64,000 bases of DNA, taken from the NCBI GenBank assembly GCA_025351385.1, contig JANXWA010000021.1:1-64000 (forward strand), read 5' to 3'. This document shows, one piece after another, positions 8,856-21,167 of this stretch (positions are counted from its first letter, which is position 1; the number at the start of each line of letters is the position of its first letter). A program made the position numbers and the translations under genes. This DNA is from Acidimicrobiales bacterium. Lineage in GTDB: Bacteria; Actinomycetota; Acidimicrobiia; Acidimicrobiales; RAAP-2. Under the pieces are notes generated by a model. It was given only the letters and a program-made list of their open reading frames with translations. It was not told the origin of the DNA and searched no databases.

Positions 8856-9287
8856 CTACTTGCTCGCCGCGCTCAGACGCAGTTCGGCGCGCGCGAGGTC
8901 GGCGTGAGCGAGTAGGTGCGACGCGGTGTCGTGCTGCTCGTTCCTCGTCTCCAACGCGATCTGTGCCTCGGCGACCTCCTTGGCGACCTGAGCCCGCGCG
9001 ACGTCGATGTCGGACGTCCGCTCCGCGACGCCGGCGAGGACCGTGGCGAGGGTGACGCCCTCGGTTTCGTCGGGACCGACCTGGAAGTAGCCGCCGTGCA
9101 CGGCGAAGGCGACCTCACCGTCGGCCGTGTCGACGCGCACGACGCCCGCGACGATGTCGCCGACGGTGTCGGTGTGCTGGGGCAGGATCGTGAAGTCACC
9201 GTCGGACGAGCGCGCGACGAGGGCCTTGGCCTCTCCGACCCACAGCGCCGACTCGGGCGTGACGATCTCTACCTTCAACGTGGCCAC
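8856..9287 (-). CDS. atpC: ATP synthase F1 epsilon subunit AtpC
   Basis: A 143-aa epsilon subunit, last gene of the atp operon, two bases after atpD. The N-terminal beta-barrel is clear (LKVEIVTPESALWVGEAKAL, then FTILPQHTDTVGDI and FAVHGGYFQV). The C-terminal helical part (VARAQVAKEVAEAQIALET) is present. It links the rotor to the catalytic head and can brake ATP hydrolysis in the cytoplasmic F1 sector. Confidence 0.95.
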   Translation of the reverse strand: MATLKVEIVTPESALWVGEAKALVARSSDGDFTILPQHTDTVGDIVAGVVRVDTADGEVAFAVHGGYFQVGPDETEGVTLATVLAGVAERTSDIDVARAQVAKEVAEAQIALETRNEQHDTASHLLAHADLARAELRLSAASK

Positions 9288-9289
9288 GT

Positions 9290-11624
<2,335 letters not shown>

Positions 11625-11657
11625 CGCTCCTCCTCTCTCGTTCGACTGCTTCGGTTG

Positions 11658-13181
11658 CTACTGGACGCTGACGGCGAAGCCGTCGCTGAATGACTTCATC
11701 GCCGCGTCCAACTTCGACGCCTCGGGCAGCGTGCCGGTGCTGCGGATCTGCTCGAGCAGGTCGGCGTGCTGGGCGCGGAAGTTGGTCAGCAGCTCGGACT
11801 CAAAGCGACGCACGTCCTCGACCGGGACCTCGTCGAGCCACCCCTTGGTGCCGGCGTAGATCGCGATGCACTGCTCCTCGACCGGGACGGGGGCGTTGAG
11901 GCCCTGCTTCAACAGCTCGGTGAGCCGGTAGCCCCGGTCCAGCTGCTGCTGGGAGGACTTGTCGAGCTCGGAGCCGAACGTCGCGAAGGACTCGAGGTCG
12001 CGGAACTGCGCGAGGTCGATCTTCAAGGTTCCCGCGACCGACCGCATCGCCTTGATCTGGGCGGCGCCACCGACCCGCGACACCGAGTTGCCCACGTCGA
12101 TCGCCGGGCGCACCCCGGAATAGAAGAGGTCCGACTGCAGGAAGATCTGACCGTCGGTGATCGAGATCACGTTGGTCGGGATGTAGGCCGAGATGTCGCC
12201 AGCCTTGGTCTCGATGACCGGCAGCGCCGTCAGCGAGCCCCCACCGCGCTCGTCGCTCAACTTGGCCGCGCGCTCGAGCAGGCGACTGTGGAGGTAGAAG
12301 ACGTCGCCGGGGTAGGCCTCGCGGCCCGGCGGGCGGCGTAGCAGCAACGAGATCTGACGGTAGGCCTCGGCCTGCTTCGAGAGGTCGTCGTAGACGACGA
12401 GGGCGTGCTCACCCGAGTCCATCCACTCCTGGCCAATGGCGCAACCGGCGTAGGGCGCGAGGAACTTGAACGGCGCGGGGTCGCCGGCCGAAGCGACGAC
12501 CACGACCGTGTACTCGAGGGCGCCGAAGTCGTCGAGGGTTTTCACGGTCTGGGCGACCGACGAGTTCTTCTGTCCGATTGCCACGTAGATGCACTTCACA
12601 CCCTGACCCTTCTGGTTCAGGATCGTGTCGACGGCGACGGTCGTCTTTCCGGTCTTGCGGTCGCCGATGATGAGCTCACGCTGGCCGCGTCCGATCGGGG
12701 TCATCGCGTCGATGGCCTTGATGCCGGTCTGCAGCGGCTGGCCAACGGGCTGACGCCCAGTGATCCCCGGCGCCTGGATCTCCATGCGTCGCTGCTTGGG
12801 GTTGACGAGCGGACCCTTGCCGTCGATCGGCTCGCCCAGTGCGTTCACCACGCGGCCCAGTAGGGCATCGCCGACGGGCATCGAGAGGATGCGCCCGGTC
12901 GAGCGAACGATCTGCTCCTCTTCGATGGAGTCGACCGACCCGAGCACGACCGCGCCGATGGTGTCCTCGTCGAGGTTCATCGCGAGCCCGAGCGTGCCGT
13001 CCTCGAACTCGAGGAGCTCGTTCACCTTCGCCGACGGCAGGCCCGAGACTCGTGCGATGCCGTCACCGACCTCCACGACGCGTCCCACCTGCTCGGCGCC
13101 GACGGCCGGGTTGAACTCGGACACGTGCTTGCGCAGCGCGTCGGTGATCTCAGTGGCACTAATGGTGAGCTCAGTCATCAC
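11658..13181 (-). CDS. atpA: ATP synthase F1 alpha subunit AtpA
   Basis: A 507-aa non-catalytic nucleotide-binding subunit. The P-loop [15 protein letters not shown] lies near residue 170, followed by [11 protein letters not shown], and the signature [14 protein letters not shown] near residue 365. It pairs with AtpD in the F1 hexamer. Met1 and Met2 are adjacent, so the start is uncertain by one codon. It lies 12 bp after atpH. Confidence 0.99.
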   Translation of the reverse strand: MMTELTISATEITDALRKHVSEFNPAVGAEQVGRVVEVGDGIARVSGLPSAKVNELLEFEDGTLGLAMNLDEDTIGAVVLGSVDSIEEEQIVRSTGRILSMPVGDALLGRVVNALGEPIDGKGPLVNPKQRRMEIQAPGITGRQPVGQPLQTGIKAIDAMTPIGRGQRELIIGDRKTGKTTVAVDTILNQKGQGVKCIYVAIGQKNSSVAQTVKTLDDFGALEYTVVVVASAGDPAPFKFLAPYAGCAIGQEWMDSGEHALVVYDDLSKQAEAYRQISLLLRRPPGREAYPGDVFYLHSRLLERAAKLSDERGGGSLTALPVIETKAGDISAYIPTNVISITDGQIFLQSDLFYSGVRPAIDVGNSVSRVGGAAQIKAMRSVAGTLKIDLAQFRDLESFATFGSELDKSSQQQLDRGYRLTELLKQGLNAPVPVEEQCIAIYAGTKGWLDEVPVEDVRRFESELLTNFRAQHADLLEQIRSTGTLPEASKLDAAMKSFSDGFAVSVQ

Positions 13182-13193
13182 AGCTTCCTTTGC

Positions 13194-14105
13194 TTAGTCG
13201 TTTCGATTCAATGCGGATTCGTACAGCCGTCCGGAGGCGACCGCGTCGCGCAGTGCGCCGAGGCGCCCGCGGGTGGTGGCGTCGAGGCGAAGGTCTCCGA
13301 CCTCGATCAACAGGCCACCCAGTAACGAAGGGTCCTGAGCGACCTGCAGTTCCACCGACCGGCCGGTGACCGCCATCAGCGAGGCGACGAGCTGCGCCCG
13401 ACTGGTCTCGTCGAGCGGCTGCGCGGAGTGGATCCGGGCGATGCGCCAGTCGCGAGCCCGGGCGATGTAGTCGACCAGGTGGTCGATGCTGCCCGTGACG
13501 TCGCGGGGCCGACCGCCGACGATGACGAAGCACGCCAGCGCGAGGGCGATTTCGTGGACCTTGCCCTCGAGGAGCGAACGGGTGATGCCGAGGCGCTCCT
13601 CGAGCGGGGCGTCGCGGTCGGTGAGCAAGCGTCGCAGCTCATTGTTGTTGCGAACGATGTGCGCCCACCGGAAGAGGTCGTGCTCGATCTCGGTGAAGTT
13701 GTCGGTGGTCACGTCGTCGAGTAGCGCGTCGGCGTAGCCGCTCACGCGCTGGCGCGCCGCGAGCAGCCCGAGACTGGCGAACTCCGCGACGCCGGACTCC
13801 TGGCGCAGGTGGATCGAGGATGCCAGCTCGGCGATGGCGTGGGGGACCTCCTGGGCCGGGACCTCCACCGCGGCGTATACGGCGAGGTCGGCCGCGAGGT
13901 CCGTCACCTTCCCGGCGAGCAGGTCGCCCAGCACCTGACCGCGCGCGATCGGGTTGATGGAGGTGTCGGTCAGCAGTCCGTGCAGGTCGGCGTTGCCCAG
14001 GATGGTCTGCTCGAGGGTCGCGAAGTCACGGGCGACCGTGGCGACCACGGTCCGATCCAGTGGGCCCAATCGAGCCGCGACGTATCCTTCGAGCTTTGGC
14101 TGCAT
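13194..14105 (-). CDS. atpH: ATP synthase delta subunit AtpH with a duplicated N-terminal domain
   Basis: A 303-aa delta subunit, far longer than the usual ~180 residues. The C-terminal part (SVELQVAQDPSLLGGLLIEV near residue 260) is the normal delta tail. The N-terminal helical domain occurs twice: residues ~21-80 (LLTDTSI...RGQVLGDLLAGKV) and ~137-197 (LLTDRDA...RLGITRSLLEGKV). It attaches the peripheral stalk to the top of F1. Extended or duplicated delta subunits are known in Actinobacteria, for example within the mycobacterial b-delta fusion; here delta is not fused to b, because atpF is separate and ends 2 bp before it. Confidence 0.93.
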   Translation of the reverse strand: MQPKLEGYVAARLGPLDRTVVATVARDFATLEQTILGNADLHGLLTDTSINPIARGQVLGDLLAGKVTDLAADLAVYAAVEVPAQEVPHAIAELASSIHLRQESGVAEFASLGLLAARQRVSGYADALLDDVTTDNFTEIEHDLFRWAHIVRNNNELRRLLTDRDAPLEERLGITRSLLEGKVHEIALALACFVIVGGRPRDVTGSIDHLVDYIARARDWRIARIHSAQPLDETSRAQLVASLMAVTGRSVELQVAQDPSLLGGLLIEVGDLRLDATTRGRLGALRDAVASGRLYESALNRND

Positions 14106-14107
14106 GA

Positions 14108-14629
14108 CTAGTGGTTCGTCCCCTTGGCGGCCTCGGCGTTGAGGGCGGCCACCGCCTCGCGGATCAGGTCCTGATGAGCGGTCTGGTCGACCTCGCGGCC
14201 GACGATCTTGGTGACGAGCTCGAAGACGATCTCGCCGATCCGCGCCGACGCCTCGTCGATGGCCCGCTGGCGGGCCGTGACGACTTCGGCGTTCGCCGTG
14301 GCCACGATTCGGTCGTATTCGGCCTGGCCCCGTCCCCCGGCCTCGGCCTTCACCTGGTCCGAGGTCGCCTGGGCACTTGAGACGATGTCGCGAGCCTGGT
14401 CGCGGGCCAGGGTAAGGACCTGGGCCTTCTCGTCACCGGCTGCGGCGGCCTCGGCACGGGCCTGATCGGCCGCCACAAGGGACGAGCGAATCTTCTCTTG
14501 ACGAGACTCCATGGCCTTGTTGAGGGGCGGCAGGATGTACTTCGTCACGAGGAACAGGATCACCACCACTGCGACCAGTTCGACGACGAACGTGCCGTTG
14601 GGGAGGAGGAAGACTGACGTGGCAATCAT
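14108..14629 (-). CDS. atpF: ATP synthase Fo b subunit AtpF
   Basis: A 173-aa peripheral stalk subunit with one N-terminal membrane helix (VVELVAVVVILFLVTKYI) and a long Ala/Glu/Lys/Arg-rich coiled coil starting at MESRQEKIRSSLVAADQAR. Only one b-type gene is present, so the stalk is presumably a homodimer. It is separated from atpE by 72 bp. Confidence 0.97.
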   Translation of the reverse strand: MIATSVFLLPNGTFVVELVAVVVILFLVTKYILPPLNKAMESRQEKIRSSLVAADQARAEAAAAGDEKAQVLTLARDQARDIVSSAQATSDQVKAEAGGRGQAEYDRIVATANAEVVTARQRAIDEASARIGEIVFELVTKIVGREVDQTAHQDLIREAVAALNAEAAKGTNH

Positions 14630-14701
14630 CTCAATGGACCTTCTATCTAGTGGACGACAAACGCTGGCGCGCCAGCCGAAGCGGTGCGAACGGCGTCGGG
14701 G

Positions 14702-14965
14702 CTATTGCTTCTTGAAGACGTAAACGAAGACAACCATGAACAAGAGGTTGATGAAGTACATCGCCTCGACGAGACCGACGGTCAAGAAGAAGTACTGACG
14801 GGCCTTGTTCTCGATCTCGGGCTGGCGAGCGATCGCCGCAATCGTCTGGCTACCGGCCAAGCCGTCACCAATCGCCGCGCCAATGGCACCGCCGCCAAGG
14901 GCGAGTCCGCCGCCGACGAGTGCACCGGCGATGCTGATTGCGCCTTCAATGGTCTGTGCTGCCAT
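14702..14965 (-). CDS. atpE: ATP synthase Fo c subunit AtpE
   Basis: An 87-aa hairpin of two membrane helices. The polar loop ARQPEIE contains the conserved Arg-Gln-Pro, and the second helix carries the ion-binding Glu in [10 protein letters not shown]. Surrounding residues do not show the extra ligand pattern of sodium-type rings, so proton coupling is likely. The first helix is Gly/Ala-rich, as needed for tight ring packing. AGGAGG precedes the start. Confidence 0.98.
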   Translation of the reverse strand: MAAQTIEGAISIAGALVGGGLALGGGAIGAAIGDGLAGSQTIAAIARQPEIENKARQYFFLTVGLVEAMYFINLLFMVVFVYVFKKQ

Positions 14966-14988
14966 GTTTCTATTCCTCCTGGTTGGTT

Positions 14989-15771
14989 TTAGTGCGAAGC
15001 TTCGAGTGCCACGGTACGGGGTGATTCGTGCTCGACTTCGTGTTCCTCGTCATGGCTCATGGCCATGCCGAAGTACATGATCGTCAGCAGCATGAAGATG
15101 AAGGCCTGGATCAACCCGATGAACAGGTCGAAGGGCTTCCACACGATCTCGAATGGTCCAAGGGCCAGTGGTGCGAGAGCCGCGACGACGACGATCATGA
15201 GGCCGCCCGAGAAAAGGTTGCCGAAGAGACGGAAGGTCAGGGTAATGGGCTTGGTGATCTCCTCGACGAGGTTGATCGGCGTCAACGCGGCGTAGGGCTG
15301 CGTGTAGTGCTTGAAGTAGCCCGTGAACCCTCGCGCCCGGAAGGCCTCGACGTGAGCCCAGATGATGACCAGCAGTGCCATTGCGAGAGGGAGATTCACG
15401 TCACTCGTTGGCGCGGGAAGGATCTCGCCCGAGACACCGGGGTGCATCGCCGAAGGGATGAAGCCGATCCAGTTGCAGATAAGGATGAACAGAAAGACGG
15501 TGACGCCGATGGGCACGAATCGCCGACCCTTCGGGCCGATGGCGGACAGGGCCAGTTCGCTCACCTGCTCAACGAGAATCTCCCAAAAGAGTTGCAGCTT
15601 GCCCGGCACGCCGTCGGTGACTTTCGCGCGCATCCGGAATCCGAGGAAGATGAAGATCGCCATGGCCAGCAGGGTCGAGAGAACGACGTCGTAGTCGACG
15701 GTGAGGCCGAGGATGCTCAGGTGCGGGTGGACGCCGACTTCGATGTTCTTGACGGCGACCAGCATCTTCAC
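14989..15771 (-). CDS. atpB: ATP synthase Fo a subunit AtpB
   Basis: A 260-aa multi-helix membrane stator. It shows [20 protein letters not shown], which contains the essential Arg facing the c-ring, and the C-terminal [17 protein letters not shown]. It overlaps the AtpI-like gene by 4 nt (start ATG inside the previous stop), so the two are coupled. Confidence 0.97.
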   Translation of the reverse strand: MKMLVAVKNIEVGVHPHLSILGLTVDYDVVLSTLLAMAIFIFLGFRMRAKVTDGVPGKLQLFWEILVEQVSELALSAIGPKGRRFVPIGVTVFLFILICNWIGFIPSAMHPGVSGEILPAPTSDVNLPLAMALLVIIWAHVEAFRARGFTGYFKHYTQPYAALTPINLVEEITKPITLTFRLFGNLFSGGLMIVVVAALAPLALGPFEIVWKPFDLFIGLIQAFIFMLLTIMYFGMAMSHDEEHEVEHESPRTVALEASH

Positions 15772-16181
15772 TCCGCTCCTCCCGAACCGGTCACTGCTCG
15801 CATGACGTTGATGACGAACACGATCTGATAAATAACAAGCCCTGACACAATACCGATTCCCAGGGGGGCGTTCAAAAAGACGACGACGATGACGATCACG
15901 GTCATCGCGGCGAGGCGCAACGTGGTCTTGCCCCCGAGCTGACGGCGGATCGCCTTGGTGCTCTGTTCGCCCCGCAGTTCGACCTTCGCTGCCTGGCTGT
16001 CGAGGAATCGAAGATTGAGGACCGCCATGCCGACGCCGATAACGAGGCCGAGGGCCGCGAGCGGCGGGGCCACAATGATCGCCACAATGAAGCCGACGGC
16101 GCCAGCCGCCACCGCGGAAACGGTGGTGCGACGGAGCAGGCGCGGCAATGTGTCGGTGGGGAGGTTATCGAGCATCAGCAA
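15768..16181 (-). CDS. atpI: AtpI-like ATP synthase assembly protein
   Basis: A 137-aa protein with four predicted membrane helices, including AAGAVGFIVAIIVAPPLAAL and TVIVIVVVFLNAPLGIGIVS. Position directly before atpB, size and topology match ATP synthase subunit I, which helps c-ring assembly. Sequence conservation in this family is low, so the call relies partly on context. Confidence 0.8.
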   Translation of the reverse strand: MLMLDNLPTDTLPRLLRRTTVSAVAAGAVGFIVAIIVAPPLAALGLVIGVGMAVLNLRFLDSQAAKVELRGEQSTKAIRRQLGGKTTLRLAAMTVIVIVVVFLNAPLGIGIVSGLVIYQIVFVINVMRAVTGSGGAE

Positions 16182-16188
16182 TGGGTTT

Positions 16189-16449
16189 CTAGAGGAAACG
16201 CCGGACTTGCTTCACTACGCTCACCACGGCGGCGACCGTTCCCAATGCTATCCCGATTAGGAGACCCCACGGCGAGGTGCCCCAGGCGTGGTCGGCCCAG
16301 AGTCCGACCAGAACGCCGACGGCGATCACGATCGCGGCGGTCATGCCCATCGTGGCGAAGGCCGCCGTTCCGGGAAGGTCCGAAAACGGCCGTTTTGCCT
16401 GTTCAGGCGTAATGGGGACCACAACGTCGTCGTCATCGTCGTCGCTCAC
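16189..16449 (-). CDS. AtpZ-like two-helix membrane protein
   Basis: 86 aa from GTG 16449, which overlaps the wecA stop as GTGA. The acidic N-terminus (SDDDDDD) is followed by two hydrophobic segments, AAIVIAVGVLVGLWADHAWG and LLIGIALGTVAAVVSVV. The size, GxxADxxWGTSPWG loop and place before atpI match AtpZ, a small partner of AtpI in ATP synthase assembly. A longer frame upstream overlaps wecA and was not used. Confidence 0.75.
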   Translation of the reverse strand: MSDDDDDDVVVPITPEQAKRPFSDLPGTAAFATMGMTAAIVIAVGVLVGLWADHAWGTSPWGLLIGIALGTVAAVVSVVKQVRRFL

Positions 16450-17588
16450 CTCGATAGACGCTCCTCGTCGCGTTCGATGGCCTCGCGCCGCGCGAACCGT
16501 CGATTCGCACGGGGACTGAACCAGGTGAAGAGACCGACGAGGAGCAGTCCCACGCCGAGCGGAATGAAGACGTTGGCCTGGGTGTCGTAGAGCGGGAAGA
16601 GGACGAATCCGCAAAGGAGCGCTGTCCAGAGCCACAAGATGATGACGGTCCGGCGATGCCCGTGGCCGAGGCGCATGAGCCGGTGGTGGATGTGGTTCTT
16701 GTCAGGGGTGTGGAATCCCTGACCGGAGGCGGTGCGGCGCACGAAAGCCCAGACCGCGTCGATCAGCGGGACGCCCAGGATGAAGACCGGAATCAGCAGC
16801 GGCGCGAAGAAGAAGAACGTTACGCCGCTCGCGGGAGGAGTGCGCCCGCCGATCACCATCGTCGAGGCGCTCATCAAGAGGCCCAGCATGAGCGCACCGG
16901 CGTCACCCATGAAGAGCTTCGCCGGATGGAAGTTGTCGCGCAAGAAACCGAGGCAGATGCCGCAGGTCAACGCCGCGATCAGTGGCCCGACGTTGGTGAC
17001 CGGCAACAGGCCCAGGTCCTCGAGGCGCAGACCGTAGAGGCAGAGGGTGCCCGAGGCGATGGCGACGATGCCCCCCGCGAGGCCGTCGAGTCCGTCGATG
17101 AGGTTGACGGCGTTGGAGAGGGCAAAGACCCAGATCGCGGTGATGATGGGGAGTATCGACGGTCCGAGGACGACGAATCCGGCGAACGGCAGCTTCAGCT
17201 GGTACATCGTGCAGCCGCTGAAGTAGAGGATCGACGCGGCGAGGAACTGCCCGGCCACCTTGGCCGGGGCGCTCATCTCACGAAAGTCGTCGAGGACGCC
17301 CACGACGAAGATCACACCGGTGGCGAGCAACACGCCGAGCATCTCGTGGCTCGACGTGATGACGTTGCGCAACGTCGGGATCACCATGGCCACCATCAGC
17401 GCGACGCAGAACCCCACCAGCATCGCCGCGCCGCCGCCGTAGGGAGTGACAACCTGGTGCACCTTGCGCTCGTCAGGTTGGGCGGTGTAGCCCACGCGCA
17501 CGGCGATCCTGCGCGCCGGGATGTTCGCCGCCAGGGTCACGAATGTCCCCACGAGCACCACCGCGAGGTAGGCGACGATGTTGTCCAT
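16446..17588 (-). CDS. wecA: WecA/TagO-type undecaprenyl-phosphate glycan phosphotransferase
   Basis: A 380-aa polytopic membrane enzyme of the MraY/WecA family that loads a sugar-1-phosphate (usually GlcNAc-1-P) onto undecaprenyl phosphate for envelope glycans. Motifs include VGVLDDFREM, NLIDGLDGLAGG, FMGDAGALMLG and the His-rich HIHHRLMRLGHGHRR loop that separates WecA-like from MraY enzymes. A WecA homologue next to atpI is a typical actinobacterial arrangement. The exact sugar is not determinable. Confidence 0.92.
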   Translation of the reverse strand: MDNIVAYLAVVLVGTFVTLAANIPARRIAVRVGYTAQPDERKVHQVVTPYGGGAAMLVGFCVALMVAMVIPTLRNVITSSHEMLGVLLATGVIFVVGVLDDFREMSAPAKVAGQFLAASILYFSGCTMYQLKLPFAGFVVLGPSILPIITAIWVFALSNAVNLIDGLDGLAGGIVAIASGTLCLYGLRLEDLGLLPVTNVGPLIAALTCGICLGFLRDNFHPAKLFMGDAGALMLGLLMSASTMVIGGRTPPASGVTFFFFAPLLIPVFILGVPLIDAVWAFVRRTASGQGFHTPDKNHIHHRLMRLGHGHRRTVIILWLWTALLCGFVLFPLYDTQANVFIPLGVGLLLVGLFTWFSPRANRRFARREAIERDEERLSR

Positions 17589-18881
17589 CTACAACTTGGT
17601 GAAGGAGCCGTAGGGGTTGAAGTCGGCGCACAGTGCAGCGACGTCCGAACGCACTTGGACGATCTCGGCATCGTCGTCACGGTGGCGCAACGCTCGGGCC
17701 ATCATGGCGGCGATCGCGGCGAACTCCCGTTCCTTCATCCCCGCGGTCGTCTGCGCGGCGGTGCCCACCCGCAGTCCCGAGGTAATGAACGGACTGCGGG
17801 GGTCGTCGGGGATGGTGTTGCGGTTCGTCGTGATGCCCGCACGATCGAGGACCTCCTGGGCGACCTTGCCGGTCAGCTCCTCGTCGAACTGGCGCAGGTC
17901 CAAGAGCACCATGTGGTTCTCCGTTCCGCCCGACACGTTGCGAAAGCCCTCCGCGCCGAGGGCCGCCGCGAAGGCTTTCGAGTTCGCGACGATCTGGTTG
18001 GTGTACGTGGCGAAGCTGGGCAGCGACGCCTCCTTGAACGAGACGGCCTTGGCGGCGATCGCGTGCTCGAGGGGCCCGCCCTGTTGGCCGGGGAAGACCG
18101 CCGAGTCGATCTTCTTAGCGAACTCCTCGCGACAGAGGATCGCCCCGCCACGGGGACCGCGCAGCGTCTTGTGCGTCGTGAAGGAGACGACGTCGCTGAA
18201 GGGCACGGGATTGGGATGCGAGCCGCCAGCGATAAGTCCCGCGACGTGGGCCGAGTCGAACATCAGGAGCGCGCCAACCTCGTCGGCGATTTCGCGGAAC
18301 GGCGCCGGGTCGATGATGCGGGCGTAGGCAGTAGCGCCGGCGAGGATCATCTTCGGACGGTGCGCGTGGGCCAGCTCGCGCACGTTGTCGAAGTCGATCA
18401 GCTCACCGGGGTGGGCGGGGTCGTCGGACCGGGGGGTGACTCCGTAGGAGACGAAGTTCCACCACTTGGACGTGATCGAGGCGGGTGAACCGTGGGTCAG
18501 GTGACCACCCTGGTCGAGGCGCATGGCGAGGATCGTGTCCCCGGGTTCGAGCAACGCCTGATACACGGCGACATTGGCGTTGGCTCCGCTGTGGGGCTGC
18601 ACGTTGGCGTGGTCGGCACCGAACAGCGACGTCAACCGGTGCCGGGCCAGCTCCTCGACCTCGTCGACGACCTGATTGCCGCCGTAGTAGCGACGCCCGG
18701 GGTAGCCCTCCGCGTACTTGTTCGTCAGGATCGAGCCGGTTGCGGCCATCACCGCCGGTGAAGCGAAGTTCTCGCTCGCGATGAGTTGGAGGGTCGTGGT
18801 CTGTCGCTCCCACTCGCGGGCCAGCAGCGAGGTCACCTCTGGGTCATTGGTGATCCAGGCGTCGAAGGGTGAAGAACCCAT
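17589..18881 (-). CDS. glyA: Serine hydroxymethyltransferase GlyA
   Basis: 430 aa from the ATG at 18881 ([10 protein letters not shown]). It interconverts serine and glycine with tetrahydrofolate. It has [38 protein letters not shown] and the PLP-lysine segment [14 protein letters not shown]. Length is normal for the family. A longer upstream frame is Arg-rich and overlaps rpiB, so it was rejected. It lies 5 bp after rpiB and just before wecA. Confidence 0.96.
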   Translation of the reverse strand: MGSSPFDAWITNDPEVTSLLAREWERQTTTLQLIASENFASPAVMAATGSILTNKYAEGYPGRRYYGGNQVVDEVEELARHRLTSLFGADHANVQPHSGANANVAVYQALLEPGDTILAMRLDQGGHLTHGSPASITSKWWNFVSYGVTPRSDDPAHPGELIDFDNVRELAHAHRPKMILAGATAYARIIDPAPFREIADEVGALLMFDSAHVAGLIAGGSHPNPVPFSDVVSFTTHKTLRGPRGGAILCREEFAKKIDSAVFPGQQGGPLEHAIAAKAVSFKEASLPSFATYTNQIVANSKAFAAALGAEGFRNVSGGTENHMVLLDLRQFDEELTGKVAQEVLDRAGITTNRNTIPDDPRSPFITSGLRVGTAAQTTAGMKEREFAAIAAMMARALRHRDDDAEIVQVRSDVAALCADFNPYGSFTKL

Positions 18882-18886
18882 GAGGG

Positions 18887-19345
18887 CTACCTTTCTTCCT
18901 CGAGGTGCTCGTCGAGCGCGTCGATCTTGGCGATTCGAGCGACGTGGCGGCCCCCGGAGGGCGTGGCGTTCAGCCAGGCCGCAACGGCGTCGAGTGCGAC
19001 GGCCGGACCGGTCAGCCGGGCACCGAGGCACAGGACGTTGGCGTGGTTGTGCTCACGAGCGAACCGCGCCGAGGTCACGTCGTGCACGACGGCGGCGCGC
19101 ACGCCAACGACCTTGTTGGCGGCAATCGAGATCCCGATGCCCGTGCCGCAGACCGCGACTCCGAGATCGGCTCCGCCCGAGGTGACACACCGACCGACCG
19201 CGGCACCGAAGTCGGGATAGTCAACGGACGTCTCGGCGCTGTCGGTGCCGAGGTCGACCACTTCGTGGCCCCAGTCAGCCAGTGTCGTGGCGACAAGTGC
19301 CTTCAAGTCATAGCCGGCGTGATCAGAACCAAGGGCGACGCGCAT
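18887..19345 (-). CDS. rpiB: Ribose-5-phosphate isomerase B
   Basis: 152 aa from the ATG at 19345 ([15 protein letters not shown]); a GTG start three codons upstream is possible. It interconverts ribose 5-phosphate and ribulose 5-phosphate. The catalytic Cys lies in [17 protein letters not shown], and DYPDF and [14 protein letters not shown] are family-specific. A TAGGGT box ends 7 nt before the ATG, so this may be another leaderless or near-leaderless transcript, and the promoter of the glyA-wecA-atp run. Confidence 0.95.
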   Translation of the reverse strand: MRVALGSDHAGYDLKALVATTLADWGHEVVDLGTDSAETSVDYPDFGAAVGRCVTSGGADLGVAVCGTGIGISIAANKVVGVRAAVVHDVTSARFAREHNHANVLCLGARLTGPAVALDAVAAWLNATPSGGRHVARIAKIDALDEHLEEER

Positions 19346-19508
19346 CGACCCCACCCTACCCGTCGCCCTCGAGTGGTCCGGGGCGACACCGCGGCGCGAA
19401 TGGCGCTACGACGGTGTGTTGACACTCGCTCGACGCGCCGCTTCGAGCCTCGCCGAACCTCACGACTCTCGCGCCAGACACCTCAAAACTCCTCGTGAGC
19501 CCCGTCAG

Positions 19509-19514
19509 TAGTAT
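19509..19514 (+). promoter_or_regulatory. Predicted -10 box of the acyl-CoA carboxylase operon (leaderless)
   Basis: TAGTAT ends exactly 6 nt before the ATG at 19521, and no Shine-Dalgarno sequence is visible (CGGCTC precedes the start). This predicts a leaderless mRNA for the five-gene operon. Confidence 0.5.
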
Positions 19515-19520
19515 CGGCTC

Positions 19521-21167
19521 ATGAAGCAAGTTCTGCTGGCGCCGCCCTATCCTTCGACGCTCGACACGTCGTCGGAGCAGTTCGTGAAGAACCGCGCCGA
19601 CATGCTCGAGCAGCTCGAAGTGATCGACGGACTCCTCGACGAGGCCGAGGCCGGGGGGGGCGAGAAGGCCACGGAACGGCTGCGGTCGCGAGGGAAGTTG
19701 CCGGTGCGCGAGCGGATCGCCCAAGTCCTCGACCCCGACTCCCCGTTCCTCGAGATCTCCGCGCTCGCGGGCTACGACTCGGACTACGCGATGGGCGGCG
19801 GGATGATCGTCGGCATCGGCGTCATCGCCGGCACCGAGTGCGTGATCATGGCCAATGACCCCACGGTGCTGGGCGGCGCCCTGACCGCCTATTCGGCCAA
19901 GAAGTGGGCCCGAGCCCTGGAGATCGCGCGCGACAACGCGATCCCCTACGTGAGCTTCGTGGAGTCGGCCGGCGCCGACCTGCGCGTCGGGGCCGGCGGG
20001 GGTGGCGGAGGTGGCCGGATGCACACCGCCCACTTCGCCGAGAGTGGTCGGTTCTTCTACGACCTCATCGAGCTCTCCAAGATGCGCGTGCCGACGGTCT
20101 GTGTCGTCTTCGGTTCCTCGACGGCGGGCGGCGCCTACCAGCCGGGGCTCTCGGACTACAACATCGTCGTGAAGAACCAGTCGAAGGTCTTCCTCGCCGG
20201 GCCACCGCTCGTGAAGATGGCGACGGGCGAGGAGTCCGACGACGAGACGCTCGGTGGCGCCCAACTGCACGCCGAGGTCTCGGGACTCGGTGACTACTTC
20301 GCCGAGGACGAGATGGACGCGATCCGGATGTGCCGCGAGGTCGTGTCGCACCTCAACTGGCGAAAGCACGGTCCGACCCCGGCCCTTCGCGGCGACGAGC
20401 CGGTCTACGACGCGGAAGACCTGCTCGGGGTCGTGAGCCGCGACCTTCGTCAGCCGGTCGACGTGCGCGACATCATCGCGCGCGTCGTCGACGGGTCGCG
20501 CTTCGAGGAGTTCAAGTCCCGCTACGGCGCGACCATCGTGTGCGGCTGGGCCAGCATTCACGGCTACCCCGTGGGGATCCTTGGCAACAACGGCGTCATC
20601 TACCCCCGAGCGGCGGAGAAGGCCGGTCAGTTCATTCAGCTGTGCAACCAGATCGACGTGCCGCTCGTCTTCATCCAGAACATCACCGGCTACATGGTGG
20701 GAAAGGACGCCGAGGCCGAGGGCATCATCAAGAAGGGTTCGCAGATGCTGAACGCGGTCACCAACTCGACCGTGCCGCACCTCACGCTCATCGTCGGCTC
20801 CTCCTACGGCGCGGGCACCTACGGCATGTCGGGACGGGCCTTCGGCAACCGCTTCACGTTCCTCTGGCCCACGGCGAAGATCGCCGTCATGGGCCCCAAA
20901 CAGATCGCCGGGGTGATGTCCCAGGTCCGACGGGGTCAGTCGGAGCGCAAGGGTCTCCCCTTCGACGAGGACGAGGACCGCGCCATCGTCGCGATGGTCG
21001 AAGAGGCCCAGGAGAAGGGCTCGCTCGCTCTCGCCGCGACCGGCGCGATCAGCGACGACGGCATCATCGACCCTCGCGACACCCGCACGGTGCTGGGTCT
21101 ATGCCTGTCGGTCGTTCGCTCCAAGCCGATCGAGGGCGCGACGAGCTACGGGGTCTTCCGACTGTGA
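19521..21167 (+). CDS. Acyl-CoA carboxylase, carboxyltransferase (beta) subunit
   Basis: A 548-aa crotonase-fold carboxyltransferase of the AccD/PccB/MccB/AtuC class. It moves carboxyl from carboxybiotin to an acyl-CoA. Family segments include RERIAQVLDPDSPFLE, VANDPTVLGG-like IMANDPTVLGGALT, the Gly-rich GSSTAGGAYQPGLSD and NITGYMVGKDAEAEGIIKKG. The last segment and SSYGAGTYGMSGRA resemble 3-methylcrotonyl-CoA and geranyl-CoA carboxylases more than propionyl-CoA ones. The biotin carboxylase subunit follows with a 4-nt overlap. Confidence 0.88.
   Translation: MKQVLLAPPYPSTLDTSSEQFVKNRADMLEQLEVIDGLLDEAEAGGGEKATERLRSRGKLPVRERIAQVLDPDSPFLEISALAGYDSDYAMGGGMIVGIGVIAGTECVIMANDPTVLGGALTAYSAKKWARALEIARDNAIPYVSFVESAGADLRVGAGGGGGGGRMHTAHFAESGRFFYDLIELSKMRVPTVCVVFGSSTAGGAYQPGLSDYNIVVKNQSKVFLAGPPLVKMATGEESDDETLGGAQLHAEVSGLGDYFAEDEMDAIRMCREVVSHLNWRKHGPTPALRGDEPVYDAEDLLGVVSRDLRQPVDVRDIIARVVDGSRFEEFKSRYGATIVCGWASIHGYPVGILGNNGVIYPRAAEKAGQFIQLCNQIDVPLVFIQNITGYMVGKDAEAEGIIKKGSQMLNAVTNSTVPHLTLIVGSSYGAGTYGMSGRAFGNRFTFLWPTAKIAVMGPKQIAGVMSQVRRGQSERKGLPFDEDEDRAIVAMVEEAQEKGSLALAATGAISDDGIIDPRDTRTVLGLCLSVVRSKPIEGATSYGVFRL

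Noticed and set aside
19356-20780. Minus-strand open frame of 474 codons across the carboxylase beta gene
   Set aside because: Antisense shadow; no homology features and no start signals.
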